A stretch of 19,996 bases of DNA from Lawsonibacter sp. (GCA_020025455.1 JAHHSC010000015.1:1-19996), one strand, 5' to 3'. Positions 6,662 to 13,976 are shown, counted from the first letter of the stretch. Program-made: numbers and translations. Notes: generated by a model from the sequence alone, not told the origin.

Positions 6662-7030
6662 ATGGCTCGTATTGCCGGCATTGATCTGCCCAGAGAGAAG
6701 AGGGTCGAAATCGGCCTCACCTATATCTACGGCATTGGGCGCACCAGCGCCAACCAGATCCTGGCTAAGGCCGGGATCAACCCCGACACCCGCGTGAAGG
6801 ACCTCACCGAGGACGATGAGGCCAAGCTGCGTGAGATCATCAGCGCAAGCTACGTGGTGGAGGGTGACCTTCGCCGTAACACCGCTATGGATATCAAGCG
6901 GCTGACCGAAATCGGCTGCTACCGTGGCCTGCGCCACCGCAAGGGTCTGCCCGTCCGCGGTCAGCGCAGCAAGACGAACGCCCGTACCCGCAAGGGCCCC
7001 AAGCGTACCGTCGCCAACAAGAAGAAGTAA
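6662..7030 (+). CDS. rpsM: 30S ribosomal protein S13
   Basis: The 122-residue product is S13, a head protein of the small subunit that contacts the large subunit and P-site tRNA. The N-terminus MARIAGIDLPREKRVEIGLTYIYGIG and the basic C-terminal tail with CYRGLRHRKGLPVRGQRSKTNARTRKGPKR are diagnostic. TGGAGG upstream supports the ATG. rpsK follows after 13 bases. Confidence 0.97.
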   Translation: MARIAGIDLPREKRVEIGLTYIYGIGRTSANQILAKAGINPDTRVKDLTEDDEAKLREIISASYVVEGDLRRNTAMDIKRLTEIGCYRGLRHRKGLPVRGQRSKTNARTRKGPKRTVANKKK

Positions 7031-7043
7031 GGAGGGATAAGCA

Positions 7044-7439
7044 ATGGCTGCTACTAAGAAAGTGGTGCGTAAGCGCCGCGAGCGTAAAGTGATCGAGAAG
7101 GGCCAGGTGCATATCCGCTCTTCCTTCAACAACACCATGGTTACTGTCACCGACAGTCAGGGCAACGCCCTGTCCTGGGCCTCCTCCGGCGGTCTGGGCT
7201 TCCGTGGTTCCCGTAAGTCCACCCCCTTCGCCGCTCAGACCGCTGCTGAGACTTCCGCTACTGCCGCCATCAACGAGTATGGCCTGAAGAGCGTTGAGGT
7301 CTTTGTTAAGGGTCCCGGCGCCGGCCGTGAGGCTGCTATCCGCGCCCTGCAGGCCGTGGGTCTGGAAGTCACCATGATCAAGGACGTGACTCCCGTCCCC
7401 CACAACGGCTGCCGCCCCCCCAAGCGTCGCCGCGTCTAA
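7044..7439 (+). CDS. rpsK: 30S ribosomal protein S11
   Basis: This 131-residue protein is S11, part of the small-subunit platform near the E site and mRNA exit. HIRSSFNNTMVTVTDSQGNALSWASSG and the C-terminal KDVTPVPHNGCRPPKRRRV are family hallmarks. AAGGAGG precedes the ATG. It has the normal length and an intact C-terminus, and is followed 22 bases later by rpsD. Confidence 0.97.
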   Translation: MAATKKVVRKRRERKVIEKGQVHIRSSFNNTMVTVTDSQGNALSWASSGGLGFRGSRKSTPFAAQTAAETSATAAINEYGLKSVEVFVKGPGAGREAAIRALQAVGLEVTMIKDVTPVPHNGCRPPKRRRV

Positions 7440-7461
7440 TCATTGAAGGAGGTTATGACAC

Positions 7462-8064
7462 ATGGCTAGAAATATGCAGCCCATCGCAAAGCGCTGTAAG
7501 GCTCTGAACCTGAGCCCCGCCGCTATGGGCTATGCCAACAAGAACACCAACCGCAACCCCAAGGGCCAGATGCGCAGAAAGCAGTCTGAGTACGCTCTGC
7601 AGCTGACCGAGAAGCAGAAGGTCAAGTTTGTCTACGGCATTATGGAGAAGCAGTTCCGCGGCTACTACGAGAAGGCCGCCCGTATGCCCGGCAAGACCGG
7701 CGAGAACCTGCTGACCCTGATCGAGCGCCGCCTGGACAACGTCGTGTACCGTATGGGTTTTGCTAAGACCCGCCGTGAGGCCCGTCAGCTGACCACCCAC
7801 GGTCATTTCACCGTCAACGGCCAGCGTGTGGACATTCCTTCCTACCTGGTCAAGACCGGCGATGTGATCGAGGTCCGCGAGAAGAGCCGTGGCTCCGTCA
7901 AGTTCAAGGCTCTGCTGGGTGAGGATGCCCCCGTGGTCAACCTGCCCAAGTGGCTGGTCCGCGAAAAGAACACCCTCCGCGGTACCGTTGTTGCCATGCC
8001 CATGCGTGACGACATCGACTTCCCCGTGGAAGAGCACCTCATCGTCGAGCTGTATTCTAAGTAA
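7462..8064 (+). CDS. rpsD: 30S ribosomal protein S4
   Basis: The 200-residue product is S4, which nucleates assembly of the 16S 5' domain. The S4 RNA-binding domain is clear around residues 90-150 (ERRLDNVVYRMGFAKTRREARQLTTHGHFTVNGQRVDIPSYLVKTGD). The N-terminal part has a single cysteine (C12), so it is the zinc-free form. Placement between rpsK and rpoA is the alpha-operon arrangement known from proteobacteria and many clostridia, unlike Bacillus subtilis, where rpsD is elsewhere. AAGGAGG lies before the ATG. S4 is a translational repressor of its own operon in other bacteria. Confidence 0.97.
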   Translation: MARNMQPIAKRCKALNLSPAAMGYANKNTNRNPKGQMRRKQSEYALQLTEKQKVKFVYGIMEKQFRGYYEKAARMPGKTGENLLTLIERRLDNVVYRMGFAKTRREARQLTTHGHFTVNGQRVDIPSYLVKTGDVIEVREKSRGSVKFKALLGEDAPVVNLPKWLVREKNTLRGTVVAMPMRDDIDFPVEEHLIVELYSK

Positions 8065-8080
8065 TCATTTCAACTCTGCC

Positions 8081-8172
8081 CGCCCCCTGGCGGTTTGTCA
8101 GGGGGCGCGGCAGCGTGAACTTAGACAACCCTCAGATATTGGTGAGCTGAACGAGGCGGCATAAGAGCCGCC
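8081..8172 (+). promoter_or_regulatory. Two hairpins in the rpsD-rpoA gap
   Basis: The 132-base gap holds a 9-bp perfect stem CGCCCCCTG/CAGGGGGCG (8081-8107) and a 6-bp stem GGCGGC/GCCGCC (8155-8172). The latter lies immediately before the rpoA ribosome site (AAGGAGG near 8178-8184). Neither is followed by a T-run, so simple termination is unlikely. They may tune rpoA translation or mark RNA processing; no promoter is convincing here. Confidence 0.5.
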
Positions 8173-8196
8173 GGAAAAAGGAGGGTATCCTAGCAT

Positions 8197-9147
8197 ATGG
8201 TAGAAATCGAAAAGCCCCGCATTGATTGTGTGGAAAACCCTGGCGACGCATCCTATGGGAAGTACGTCGTGGAGCCTCTTGAGCGAGGCTACGGCACCAC
8301 TCTGGGCAACTCCCTGCGCCGGATCCTGCTGTCTTCTCTGCCTGGCACCGCGGTGACCTCCATCAAGATCGCCGGTGTCCAGCATGAGTTTACCACGATC
8401 CCCGGCGTGAAGGAGGATGTCACTGAGATCGTCCTGAACGTGAAGGGAATCATCGCCAAGCTGCACTGCGAGGGCATCAAGACAGTCCACATCGAGGCTG
8501 TCGGTCCCTGCACCGTCACCGCTGGCGACATCAAGGCCGACTCTGACGTGGAAGTTCTGAATCCCGACCTCCACATCGCCACGCTCGGCGCTGACGCCAC
8601 TTTGAGCATGGAGCTGACCCTGTCTCACGGCCGCGGCTACGTGACCGCAGACAAGAACAAGCTGGCTCAGCCGATCATCGGCGTCATTCCTGTGGACTCC
8701 ATCTACACCCCGGTCCGTAAGGTCAACTACACCGTGGAGAACACCCGTGTGGGCGACGCGACCGACTATGACAAGCTGACGCTTGAGGTGTGGACCAATG
8801 GCACCATCGATGCCCGTGACGCGGTTTCTCTGGGCGCTCGCATTCTGTGCGACCACTTCACCCTGTTTACCGACCTGTCCGACACCATGGGCAGCAAGTC
8901 CACTGTGGTGGAGAAGCCTGAGACCCAGCGCAACAAGGTGATGGAGATGACCATCGACGACATGGACCTGTCTGTCCGGTCCTATAACTGTCTGAAGCGT
9001 GCCAACATCAACACGGTGGAGGATCTGATCTCCAAGACCGAGGAAGAGATGATGAAGGTCCGCAACCTGGGCCGCAAGTCCCTGGAAGAGGTCATCAACA
9101 AGCTGGCTATGATGGGTCTTTCCCTGGCCAGCGAGGAGAACAACTAA
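8197..9147 (+). CDS. rpoA: DNA-directed RNA polymerase subunit alpha
   Basis: Two alpha subunits scaffold assembly of RNA polymerase. The N-terminal dimerisation domain covers about residues 1-230, with PLERGYGTTLGNSLRRILLSSLPG (residues 27-50) as the conserved dimer and beta contact. A linker follows, then the C-terminal domain (about 245-310) with two helix-hairpin-helix segments. It includes LSVRSYNCLKRANINTVEDL, whose R261 corresponds to the DNA-contacting arginine known as R265 in E. coli. Length (316) is normal. It is separated from rpsD by a structured gap and from rplQ by a terminator-like hairpin. Confidence 0.97.
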   Translation: MVEIEKPRIDCVENPGDASYGKYVVEPLERGYGTTLGNSLRRILLSSLPGTAVTSIKIAGVQHEFTTIPGVKEDVTEIVLNVKGIIAKLHCEGIKTVHIEAVGPCTVTAGDIKADSDVEVLNPDLHIATLGADATLSMELTLSHGRGYVTADKNKLAQPIIGVIPVDSIYTPVRKVNYTVENTRVGDATDYDKLTLEVWTNGTIDARDAVSLGARILCDHFTLFTDLSDTMGSKSTVVEKPETQRNKVMEMTIDDMDLSVRSYNCLKRANINTVEDLISKTEEEMMKVRNLGRKSLEEVINKLAMMGLSLASEENN

Positions 9148-9157
9148 TTGAGGCTGT

Positions 9158-9218
9158 CCTGAATGTGCCCTGCGGTCCATTCAGGTCTACCTTTTTTGGG
9201 CTGGTACAGTTCTGTACC
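9158..9218 (+). terminator. Terminator-like hairpin and second dyad in rpoA-rplQ gap
   Basis: An 8-bp perfect stem CCTGAATG/CATTCAGG (9158-9165 with 9178-9185) is followed six bases later by T6 (9192-9197). This resembles a weak intrinsic terminator or attenuator after rpoA. Just downstream lies GGTACAG-TT-CTGTACC (9203-9218), a 7-bp inverted repeat that could be an operator or a second hairpin. The rest of the gap to rplQ has further stems (GCGGAG/CTCCGC near 9231-9258, CTCGT/ACGAG at 9325-9337). I see no strong promoter for rplQ. Confidence 0.45.
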
Positions 9219-9355
9219 GCCAAGGGGCAGCGCGGAGGTATGTAACGTTCCGCTCCGCGTGCGGCGTGCGCCGTCCGGTTTGGTGCCCCGGCCCGTCAGG
9301 GCCGCAGAACGAATTTATTAAGATCTCGTTCCACGAGGTCGAAGGAGTGCTAACT

Positions 9356-9700
9356 ATGTCTCTGAAGAACAGAAAGCTGGGCCGCACCACCGATAACCGT
9401 AAGGCTATGATGCGCGCTATGGTCACCTACCTGCTGGAGAATGGCCAGATCAAGACTACCCTGACCCGTGCCAAGGAGGTCGCCCCCCTCGCTGAGAAGA
9501 TGATCACTCTGGGCAAGGACAACACCCTGGCTTCTTACCGCCAGGCCCTGGGCTTCATCACCAAGGAGGACGTGACCAACAAGCTCTTCAAGGAGATCGC
9601 CCCCAAGTACGCCGAGCGTAACGGCGGCTACACCCGTATCGTCAAGATCGGGCCTCGCCGCGGCGACGCCGCTGAGATGGCTATCATCCAGCTGGTGTAA
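9356..9700 (+). CDS. rplQ: 50S ribosomal protein L17
   Basis: The 114-residue product is L17, a large-subunit protein near the peptide exit tunnel. The N-terminus MSLKNRKLGRTTDNRKAMMR and the C-terminus GGYTRIVKIGPRRGDAAEMA match the family. A longer in-frame reading from 9266 exists, but ATG 9356 has GAAGGAG (9341-9347) and gives the standard length. It is the last gene of the cluster, with a 208-base gap after rpoA, and is closed by a strong terminator. Confidence 0.97.
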   Translation: MSLKNRKLGRTTDNRKAMMRAMVTYLLENGQIKTTLTRAKEVAPLAEKMITLGKDNTLASYRQALGFITKEDVTNKLFKEIAPKYAERNGGYTRIVKIGPRRGDAAEMAIIQLV

Positions 9701-9711
9701 TTTTAGCGGAT

Positions 9712-9751
9712 AAAAGGAACCCTTCGGCATACGCCGAAGGGTTCCTTTTTT
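9712..9751 (+). terminator. Strong intrinsic terminator after rplQ
   Basis: A 17-bp perfect stem (9712-9728 with 9733-9749) has a 4-base loop and runs into T6 (9746-9751). The A-run on the left arm mirrors the T-run, so it could also stop transcripts of the opposite strand. It ends the ribosomal protein cluster. The following 65 bases to the next gene show nothing else. Confidence 0.95.
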
Positions 9752-9816
9752 GTATCCGGGACCGCCTGCGGGCGGGTCTGGTTTTTGAAGGGGAGACGGC
9801 CTGGGGGAGGGGCAAA

Positions 9817-10737
9817 TCAGGGGTTATCAGCCCGATACGCCGCCAGGGCGGCAGGGCCATAGTCCCGCAGATAGGGAAACCAGATGTCGGTGAGCGCCTG
9901 TACCGGGTTGCCCGTCCCCAGCTGGTAGAGGCCCCAGGAGAGGAAGTAGTAGGCGCTGATGGCCAGCCAGGCCCGGTAGTGCCGGTCCTCCGCCGGGGTG
10001 AGGTCCCGCCCGAAGTAGCGCTTCAGGACCCGCTGCACGTCGGCCTTTGAGCGGGGACAGCCGATGATGTAGGAGGCCACATCGGCGGCGGGGTCATTGT
10101 CGGCAGCATACTCCCAGTCGATGAGGTAGGTCTGGTCCGCGGCCAGCAGGATGTTGGAGTCACAGCAGTCGTTGTGGCACATCTCCCAGCCGTACCCGTC
10201 TGCCTGGGTCAGGGGACAGAGGGCGGCAATGACGGGGCGCAGGGAGAGAAAAGCCGGATACCGGGCAAGCTGCTCCGGCGGGGTCAGTGCCTGCATCCGT
10301 TCCGCCGCCGCCACCATGTCCAGCTTCCAGCCCAGACGGTGGTGGACGGGGCCGGTGTGCATCCGGCGGATGAGGTCCAGCCCTAGGCCCTCGTGGTCCG
10401 GGTCGGAGTAGTCAAAGTCCACGTTGTCAATGTACCGCGATAGCTTCCAGCCGCGGACCGGGTCGGAGAAGAGCAGGGAGGGCCCCAGACCCAGCTCAGA
10501 TGCTTTTAAATCAGCCAGCTGCTCCCGCTTCCGGTCAATGATCCGGCCGGAGGCCGGGCCGGGGTGGCGGTAGACATAGCGCTCTCCGCGGAAGAAGAAG
10601 GAAAAGGTCAGATTGGTGTTGCCGCGGGTCAGGGGACAGATGTGGGTCACATCCGCACGGGTACCGTTTAATAGACCGGCGATCCGGTCCAGCACCTCAT
10701 CTCCGGGGTGCTGGAGATCCAGTGGGGGAAGAGACAT
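9817..10737 (-). CDS. Choline-kinase-like phosphotransferase (LicA/APH fold)
   Basis: This 306-residue protein has the protein-kinase-like fold of choline/ethanolamine kinases and aminoglycoside phosphotransferases. The substrate-binding start is LTRGNTNLTF (about residues 36-45). The catalytic Brenner-type motif is H188-N-D190 with N195, and the metal-binding D207 lies in LIDWEYAADNDPAADVASYI. The DWEYA-xxxDP-D pattern is closest to choline kinases such as LicA, so phosphorylation of choline or a related small alcohol is the likely reaction; substrate is inferred. The reading frame stays open upstream to 11100, but ATG 10737 has GGAGG ten bases before it and a promoter just behind. It is divergent from the racemase-like gene. 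Confidence 0.8.
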   Translation of the reverse strand: MSLPPLDLQHPGDEVLDRIAGLLNGTRADVTHICPLTRGNTNLTFSFFFRGERYVYRHPGPASGRIIDRKREQLADLKASELGLGPSLLFSDPVRGWKLSRYIDNVDFDYSDPDHEGLGLDLIRRMHTGPVHHRLGWKLDMVAAAERMQALTPPEQLARYPAFLSLRPVIAALCPLTQADGYGWEMCHNDCCDSNILLAADQTYLIDWEYAADNDPAADVASYIIGCPRSKADVQRVLKRYFGRDLTPAEDRHYRAWLAISAYYFLSWGLYQLGTGNPVQALTDIWFPYLRDYGPAALAAYRADNP

Positions 10738-10777
10738 AGAAAGAAAACCTCCGGGGTAGAATCCGATGAATAACATG

Positions 10778-10806
10778 ATTATGAGGACCGAGGGCGCAAT
10801 TGTCAA
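10778..10806 (-). promoter_or_regulatory. Promoter for the choline-kinase-like gene
   Basis: Read on the minus strand, a perfect -35 TTGACA (10806-10801) and a -10 CATAAT (10783-10778) are 17 bp apart. Transcription would start near 10771, giving a leader of about 34 nt. The -35 lies inside CCTTGAC, the same word found at the neighbouring promoters. Confidence 0.8.
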
Positions 10807-10882
10807 GGTCCGCAGCCGGGCTCCTGCACCCGGAGAATCCACAAGGAACACACCAAATGTGCACCGTGCCGTGCCGGCGTCC

Positions 10883-10911
10883 TTGACGATGTGGGCCCAA
10901 AATGATACCAT
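10883..10911 (+). promoter_or_regulatory. Promoter for the racemase-like gene
   Basis: TTGACG (10883-10888) and TACCAT (10906-10911) are separated by 17 bp. The -10 is imperfect (4 of 6). The leader of about 87 nt contains a small GGGCGG/CCGCCC hairpin (10935-10959). The -35 is embedded in CCTTGAC (10881-10887). Confidence 0.6.
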
Positions 10912-11004
10912 AACAGTATGAGAAACGGTGCTCAGGGCGGGCTCGGGACGCAGCCGCCCGGCTGACACCTGGTTAGACTGGGCCCGTGGAAGGAGCGAAC
11001 CTGC

Positions 11005-11673
11005 ATGAAAGAAATTGCCTGTATCCATACCGTATCCAGCGTGATCGAACCCTTTACCCGCCAGCTGCGGGAGGGAATCCCCGGTGAATTCCGGGTCCAT
11101 ACGCTGTATGACGATTTTCTAATCACCGACGCATCGCCCGCCGGGCACAACAAATTTACCGCGATCAACCACCAGCGCCTGCGCCTGGACATGCAGGCCC
11201 AGGCCCTCACCGGGGCGGATATCATCGTGGTGACCTGTTCCACCCTGTCGCCCTCCGTCCGCCTTCTGCAAGGTGAGTTCAACGTGCCCATCGTGACCAT
11301 TGACGACGCTATGGTCCATGAGGCGGTGCAGCGTGGCACCAAAATCGGCATGATCGCCACGGCGAACAGCACCGTCAGGCCCTCGTCCTCCGCCCTGCGT
11401 GCCGCCGCCGCGGACGCGGGCAGGGAGATCGACCTGAAGGTGCTGTGCAACGAGGCAGCCATACAGGCCCTGAAAGCCGGGGACAGGGCCGCCCACGACC
11501 GGATCGTGCTGGAGATGAGTGACCAGATGAAGGACCGGGATGTGATCGTGCTGGCCCAGGCCTCGATGGCGGATCTGGAGCAGACTGTGGAGCAGCGCAC
11601 GGGCATTGCGACCCTGTCCAGCCCCGCCCGCTGCGTGGCACAGCTGCGCCGGTTGATGGAAGCCCTCCCGTAA
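11005..11673 (+). CDS. Asp/Glu racemase superfamily protein
   Basis: This 222-residue cytoplasmic protein belongs to the aspartate/glutamate/hydantoin racemase superfamily. The first active-site cysteine is clear at C78 in IVVTCSTLSPSV, followed by VPIVTIDDAM and KIGMIATANSTVRP, which bind the substrate carboxylate in relatives. The second lobe should supply another cysteine at VIVLAQASMADL, but the place is A186-S187. A two-base racemase mechanism is therefore doubtful; a one-base isomerase, lyase or decarboxylase-type reaction is possible. AAGGAG lies before the ATG. It is divergent from the kinase gene and ends at its own terminator. Substrate is unknown. Confidence 0.8.
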   Translation: MKEIACIHTVSSVIEPFTRQLREGIPGEFRVHTLYDDFLITDASPAGHNKFTAINHQRLRLDMQAQALTGADIIVVTCSTLSPSVRLLQGEFNVPIVTIDDAMVHEAVQRGTKIGMIATANSTVRPSSSALRAAAADAGREIDLKVLCNEAAIQALKAGDRAAHDRIVLEMSDQMKDRDVIVLAQASMADLEQTVEQRTGIATLSSPARCVAQLRRLMEALP

Positions 11674-11720
11674 AAAGACCCGCAGTATAGCGTTCCCTCC
11701 CAGTCTGCGCGCCATACAAC

Positions 11721-11751
11721 AAAACCACCCGTCCTCTGGACGGGTGGTTTT
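11721..11751. terminator. Bidirectional intrinsic terminator
   Basis: A 14-bp perfect stem (11721-11734 with 11738-11751) has a 3-base loop, T4 on its right end and A4 on its left. It sits between the convergent racemase-like and GntR genes and can serve both directions. Confidence 0.9.
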
Positions 11752-11803
11752 CGTTCTGTAACGAATCGAGGGCAGCGCTGTGCGTTATGGGGCGGCCCTG
11801 CGG

Positions 11804-12457
11804 TCAGCTGAAATAATCCAGAATCTCGCAGTGGATGTCCCCAAAATGCTGCAGGTCGCGGATCAGCAGATCCATAAGCGCCGGGCGGTCTTTGTCGCGA
11901 AGGGCCTGGATCATGTACTGGTGCTGCTTGGTGTCCATAGATAGGTCCAGATCCTCCATGCGATCCCAGAAGAACTGGGAGTACGCCCGCTTCAGCCGCC
12001 CCATGGTCTGGGTCAGGATGTCGATGGCGTACTCGTTTCGGGACGGAGCCATGAGCTGCAAATGAAATCTTGTGTTGCTCTCCCAGTGCTCCCACAGGTC
12101 GGTGCGGTACCGGGTGCACTCGCTGTCCAGCAGCTCAAGCCGCCGAATTTGGGCGGGGGTAAATTTGTCATAGGTGGTGCGGAGGATGCCCCCCTCCAGC
12201 AGATACCGGGTCCGCAGCATATTTTCCACATCCTCACGGGTGAGACGGACCACCTCATAGCCGCAGCGGGGGATGTTGCGAAGGACGTTGTCTTTGCACA
12301 GGGCAATCAGCCCCTCCCGCACCGGGGTCTTGCTGAAACCAAGCCGCTGGATCAGCTCCTTCTCGTTGATGATCTCGTTGGGCTTAAATTCATTATGAAA
12401 AATACCGTCCAGAATGGAGTTGTAGACCGCGTCCTTTAAGCTGCTGTTGTCATTCAT
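11804..12457 (-). CDS. GntR-family transcriptional regulator, FadR type
   Basis: The 217-residue protein has an N-terminal winged helix-turn-helix (about residues 5-70), with INEKELIQRLGFSKTPVREGLIAL as the recognition segment. A C-terminal all-helical FCD ligand-binding domain follows (about 75-210). In the FCD domain H132, H179 and H204 are candidate metal or ligand residues, while the usual aspartate four residues before the first histidine is N128. An upstream in-frame ATG (12517) would extend it by 20 residues, but it would start before the predicted transcript; ATG 12457 has a GAGAGG ribosome site. It is divergent from the desulfidase gene, so control of that gene and of itself is likely. 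The effector is unknown. Confidence 0.88.
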   Translation of the reverse strand: MNDNSSLKDAVYNSILDGIFHNEFKPNEIINEKELIQRLGFSKTPVREGLIALCKDNVLRNIPRCGYEVVRLTREDVENMLRTRYLLEGGILRTTYDKFTPAQIRRLELLDSECTRYRTDLWEHWESNTRFHLQLMAPSRNEYAIDILTQTMGRLKRAYSQFFWDRMEDLDLSMDTKQHQYMIQALRDKDRPALMDLLIRDLQHFGDIHCEILDYFS

Positions 12458-12476
12458 AGCGCATATCCTCTCTCGC

Positions 12477-12532
12477 TGAAACCTTGACGTTTCAATAAAG
12501 TTTAAGGGACTGCACATAAAAAGTCAAGGTTT
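12477..12532. promoter_or_regulatory. Inverted repeat / probable operator of the GntR regulator
   Basis: AAACCTTGAC (12479-12488) and GTCAAGGTTT (12523-12532) form a perfect 10-bp inverted repeat whose centres are 44 bp apart, about four helical turns. The left arm also lies within TGAAAC-N6-GTTTCA (12477-12494), an 18-bp dyad covering the regulator's predicted transcription start. The right arm covers its -35. This layout suits autorepression. It is 59 to 114 bp upstream of the desulfidase -35, where it could act as an activator site or loop. Confidence 0.6.
12499..12527 (-). promoter_or_regulatory. Promoter for the GntR gene
   Basis: On the minus strand TTGACT (12527-12522) and TAAACT (12504-12499) are 17 bp apart. 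The predicted start is near 12492, leaving a 35-nt leader to ATG 12457. Both ends overlap or abut the inverted repeat arms. Confidence 0.65.
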
Positions 12533-12590
12533 TGGGAAGAAAGATAAAATCAGAGGGCAGAAAAAGATGCACAAAGTTTGACAAATCGCA

Positions 12591-12619
12591 TTGCCATTCG
12601 ACTGGATGTATGATATTGT
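12591..12619 (+). promoter_or_regulatory. Promoter for the cysteine desulfidase gene
   Basis: TTGCCA (12591-12596) and TATTGT (12614-12619), 17 bp apart, with TG at 12611-12612, form an extended -10 promoter. The leader would be about 49 nt. This placement also argues against translation starting at the in-frame TTG at 12591. Confidence 0.6.
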
Positions 12620-12674
12620 CTTTGATAGCATTAAAGATATTCTACTAATATTACTAGCTGGGGAGATATGCCGT

Positions 12675-13976
12675 ATGCCAAATTCACTCAACCACGAGGA
12701 GTACCTTCAGATCCTGACGCAGGAGCTGGTTCCCGCTCTGGGCTGTACCGAGCCGATTGCCATTGCGCTGGCCGGAGCCAAGGGCCGTGCGCTGCTGGGG
12801 AAGCTGCCCACCCGCGTTGAAATCTCCTGCAGCGGAAATATCATCAAGAACGTCAAGGGGGTCCGTGTGCCGAACTCCAATGGCCAGAAGGGAATTCTCA
12901 TCGCGGCGGCGTTGGGGATCGTGGGCGGCGATGCCCAGCGCGGCCTTGAGGTGCTCACCGGTGTGGATGACGCGGCCCGTAAGGCGGCCGCAGAGCTGGT
13001 CAGCCGCGGGATTCTGACCTGCACAGCGGTGGAGGGCGTGGATAACCTCTATATCCGGATGGTGATGGAGGCGGAGGACGGCTCCACCTCCGAGGTCGTC
13101 ATTGCCCAGCACCACACCCAGTTTATCCGCCTGGTGCAGAACGGCACCGTTCTGCTGGACGAGCCGGTGGTGCAGAAAACGGCCGATGCCGTCCGCGCCA
13201 TCAAGGCCCGGCTCACCGTTGCGGATATCCTGGATTTTGTGGAGCACGCCGATCTGACCGACTTTAAGCCCATTTTGGACCGCCAGATCGAGGAGAACAC
13301 CGCCATCTCCGACTATGGCCTCGCCCACCCCTGCGGGGCGCAGATCGGCCGGCTGCTGATGTCCACTGCCGGGAAGGACGACACCAAGACCAGAGCCAAG
13401 GCCAGAGCGGCAGCCGGTTCGGACGCCAGAATGAGCGGCTGCACCCTGCCTGTGGTCATCAACTCGGGCAGCGGGAACCAGGGTCTGACCGTGACCATGC
13501 CTGTGGTGGAGTACGCACAGGCCCTGAACGTCTCAAGAGACAAGCTCGACCGGGCCCTGCTGCTGAGCAACCTGGTTTCCATTCACGAGAAGTACTACAT
13601 CGGGGATCTGTCCGCCTTCTGCGGTGCGGTGTCTGCCGGTGCCGGCGCCGGTGCCGCGATCACCTACCTCCACGGCGGCGACTACGACGCCATCTGCCGC
13701 ACCATCGTCAACACCCTGGCCAACGTGGGCGGCATTGTATGCGACGGAGCAAAGGCGTCCTGTGCGGCCAAAATCGCCAGTGCGGTGGAGGCAGCCGTGC
13801 TGGGGCACACCATGTCCATGCAGGGCATCATGTTCCAGCCCGGCGAGGGCATCGTGCTGGACAGTGTGGAGGACACCCTGCGCAGCGTGGGCCATGTGGC
13901 GCGGGAGGGGATGCGCTCCACCGACGCGGAGGTCCTGCGTATCATGACCGGAGCGGTGCAGTTCCATCACGCTTGA
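12675..13976 (+). CDS. L-cysteine desulfidase / serine dehydratase alpha-family enzyme
   Basis: The 433-residue protein belongs to the iron-sulfur SDH-alpha family that includes CyuA (YhaM) and archaeal CdsB. These enzymes split L-cysteine to pyruvate, ammonia and sulfide without PLP. The hallmark LVPALGCTEPIAIALA is at residues 18-33 (C24). GCTLPVVINSGSGNQGL begins near 255, and C316 and C356 (in GGIVCDGAKASCAAK) are 40 residues apart, like the second and third cluster ligands I recall for CdsB. The ATG at 12675 has GGGGAG before it. An upstream TTG frame (12591) lies in the promoter. The substrate could also be serine or another hydroxy/thiol amino acid. The divergent GntR gene is its probable regulator. 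Confidence 0.85.
   Translation: MPNSLNHEEYLQILTQELVPALGCTEPIAIALAGAKGRALLGKLPTRVEISCSGNIIKNVKGVRVPNSNGQKGILIAAALGIVGGDAQRGLEVLTGVDDAARKAAAELVSRGILTCTAVEGVDNLYIRMVMEAEDGSTSEVVIAQHHTQFIRLVQNGTVLLDEPVVQKTADAVRAIKARLTVADILDFVEHADLTDFKPILDRQIEENTAISDYGLAHPCGAQIGRLLMSTAGKDDTKTRAKARAAAGSDARMSGCTLPVVINSGSGNQGLTVTMPVVEYAQALNVSRDKLDRALLLSNLVSIHEKYYIGDLSAFCGAVSAGAGAGAAITYLHGGDYDAICRTIVNTLANVGGIVCDGAKASCAAKIASAVEAAVLGHTMSMQGIMFQPGEGIVLDSVEDTLRSVGHVAREGMRSTDAEVLRIMTGAVQFHHA

Noticed and set aside
9203..9218. Antibiotic-resistance type operator (TACA-TGTA) before rplQ
   Set aside because: The dyad superficially resembles BlaI/MecI half-sites, but there is no promoter next to it or regulator gene nearby; a hairpin is the simpler reading.
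10738..11100. N-terminal extension of the choline-kinase-like frame to 427 residues
   Set aside because: The extension would overlap the divergent promoters and the start of the racemase-like gene; ATG 10737 has the ribosome site and a correctly spaced promoter.
12591..12674. Upstream TTG start for the desulfidase
   Set aside because: It coincides with the -35 of the promoter and would lie before the transcript start.
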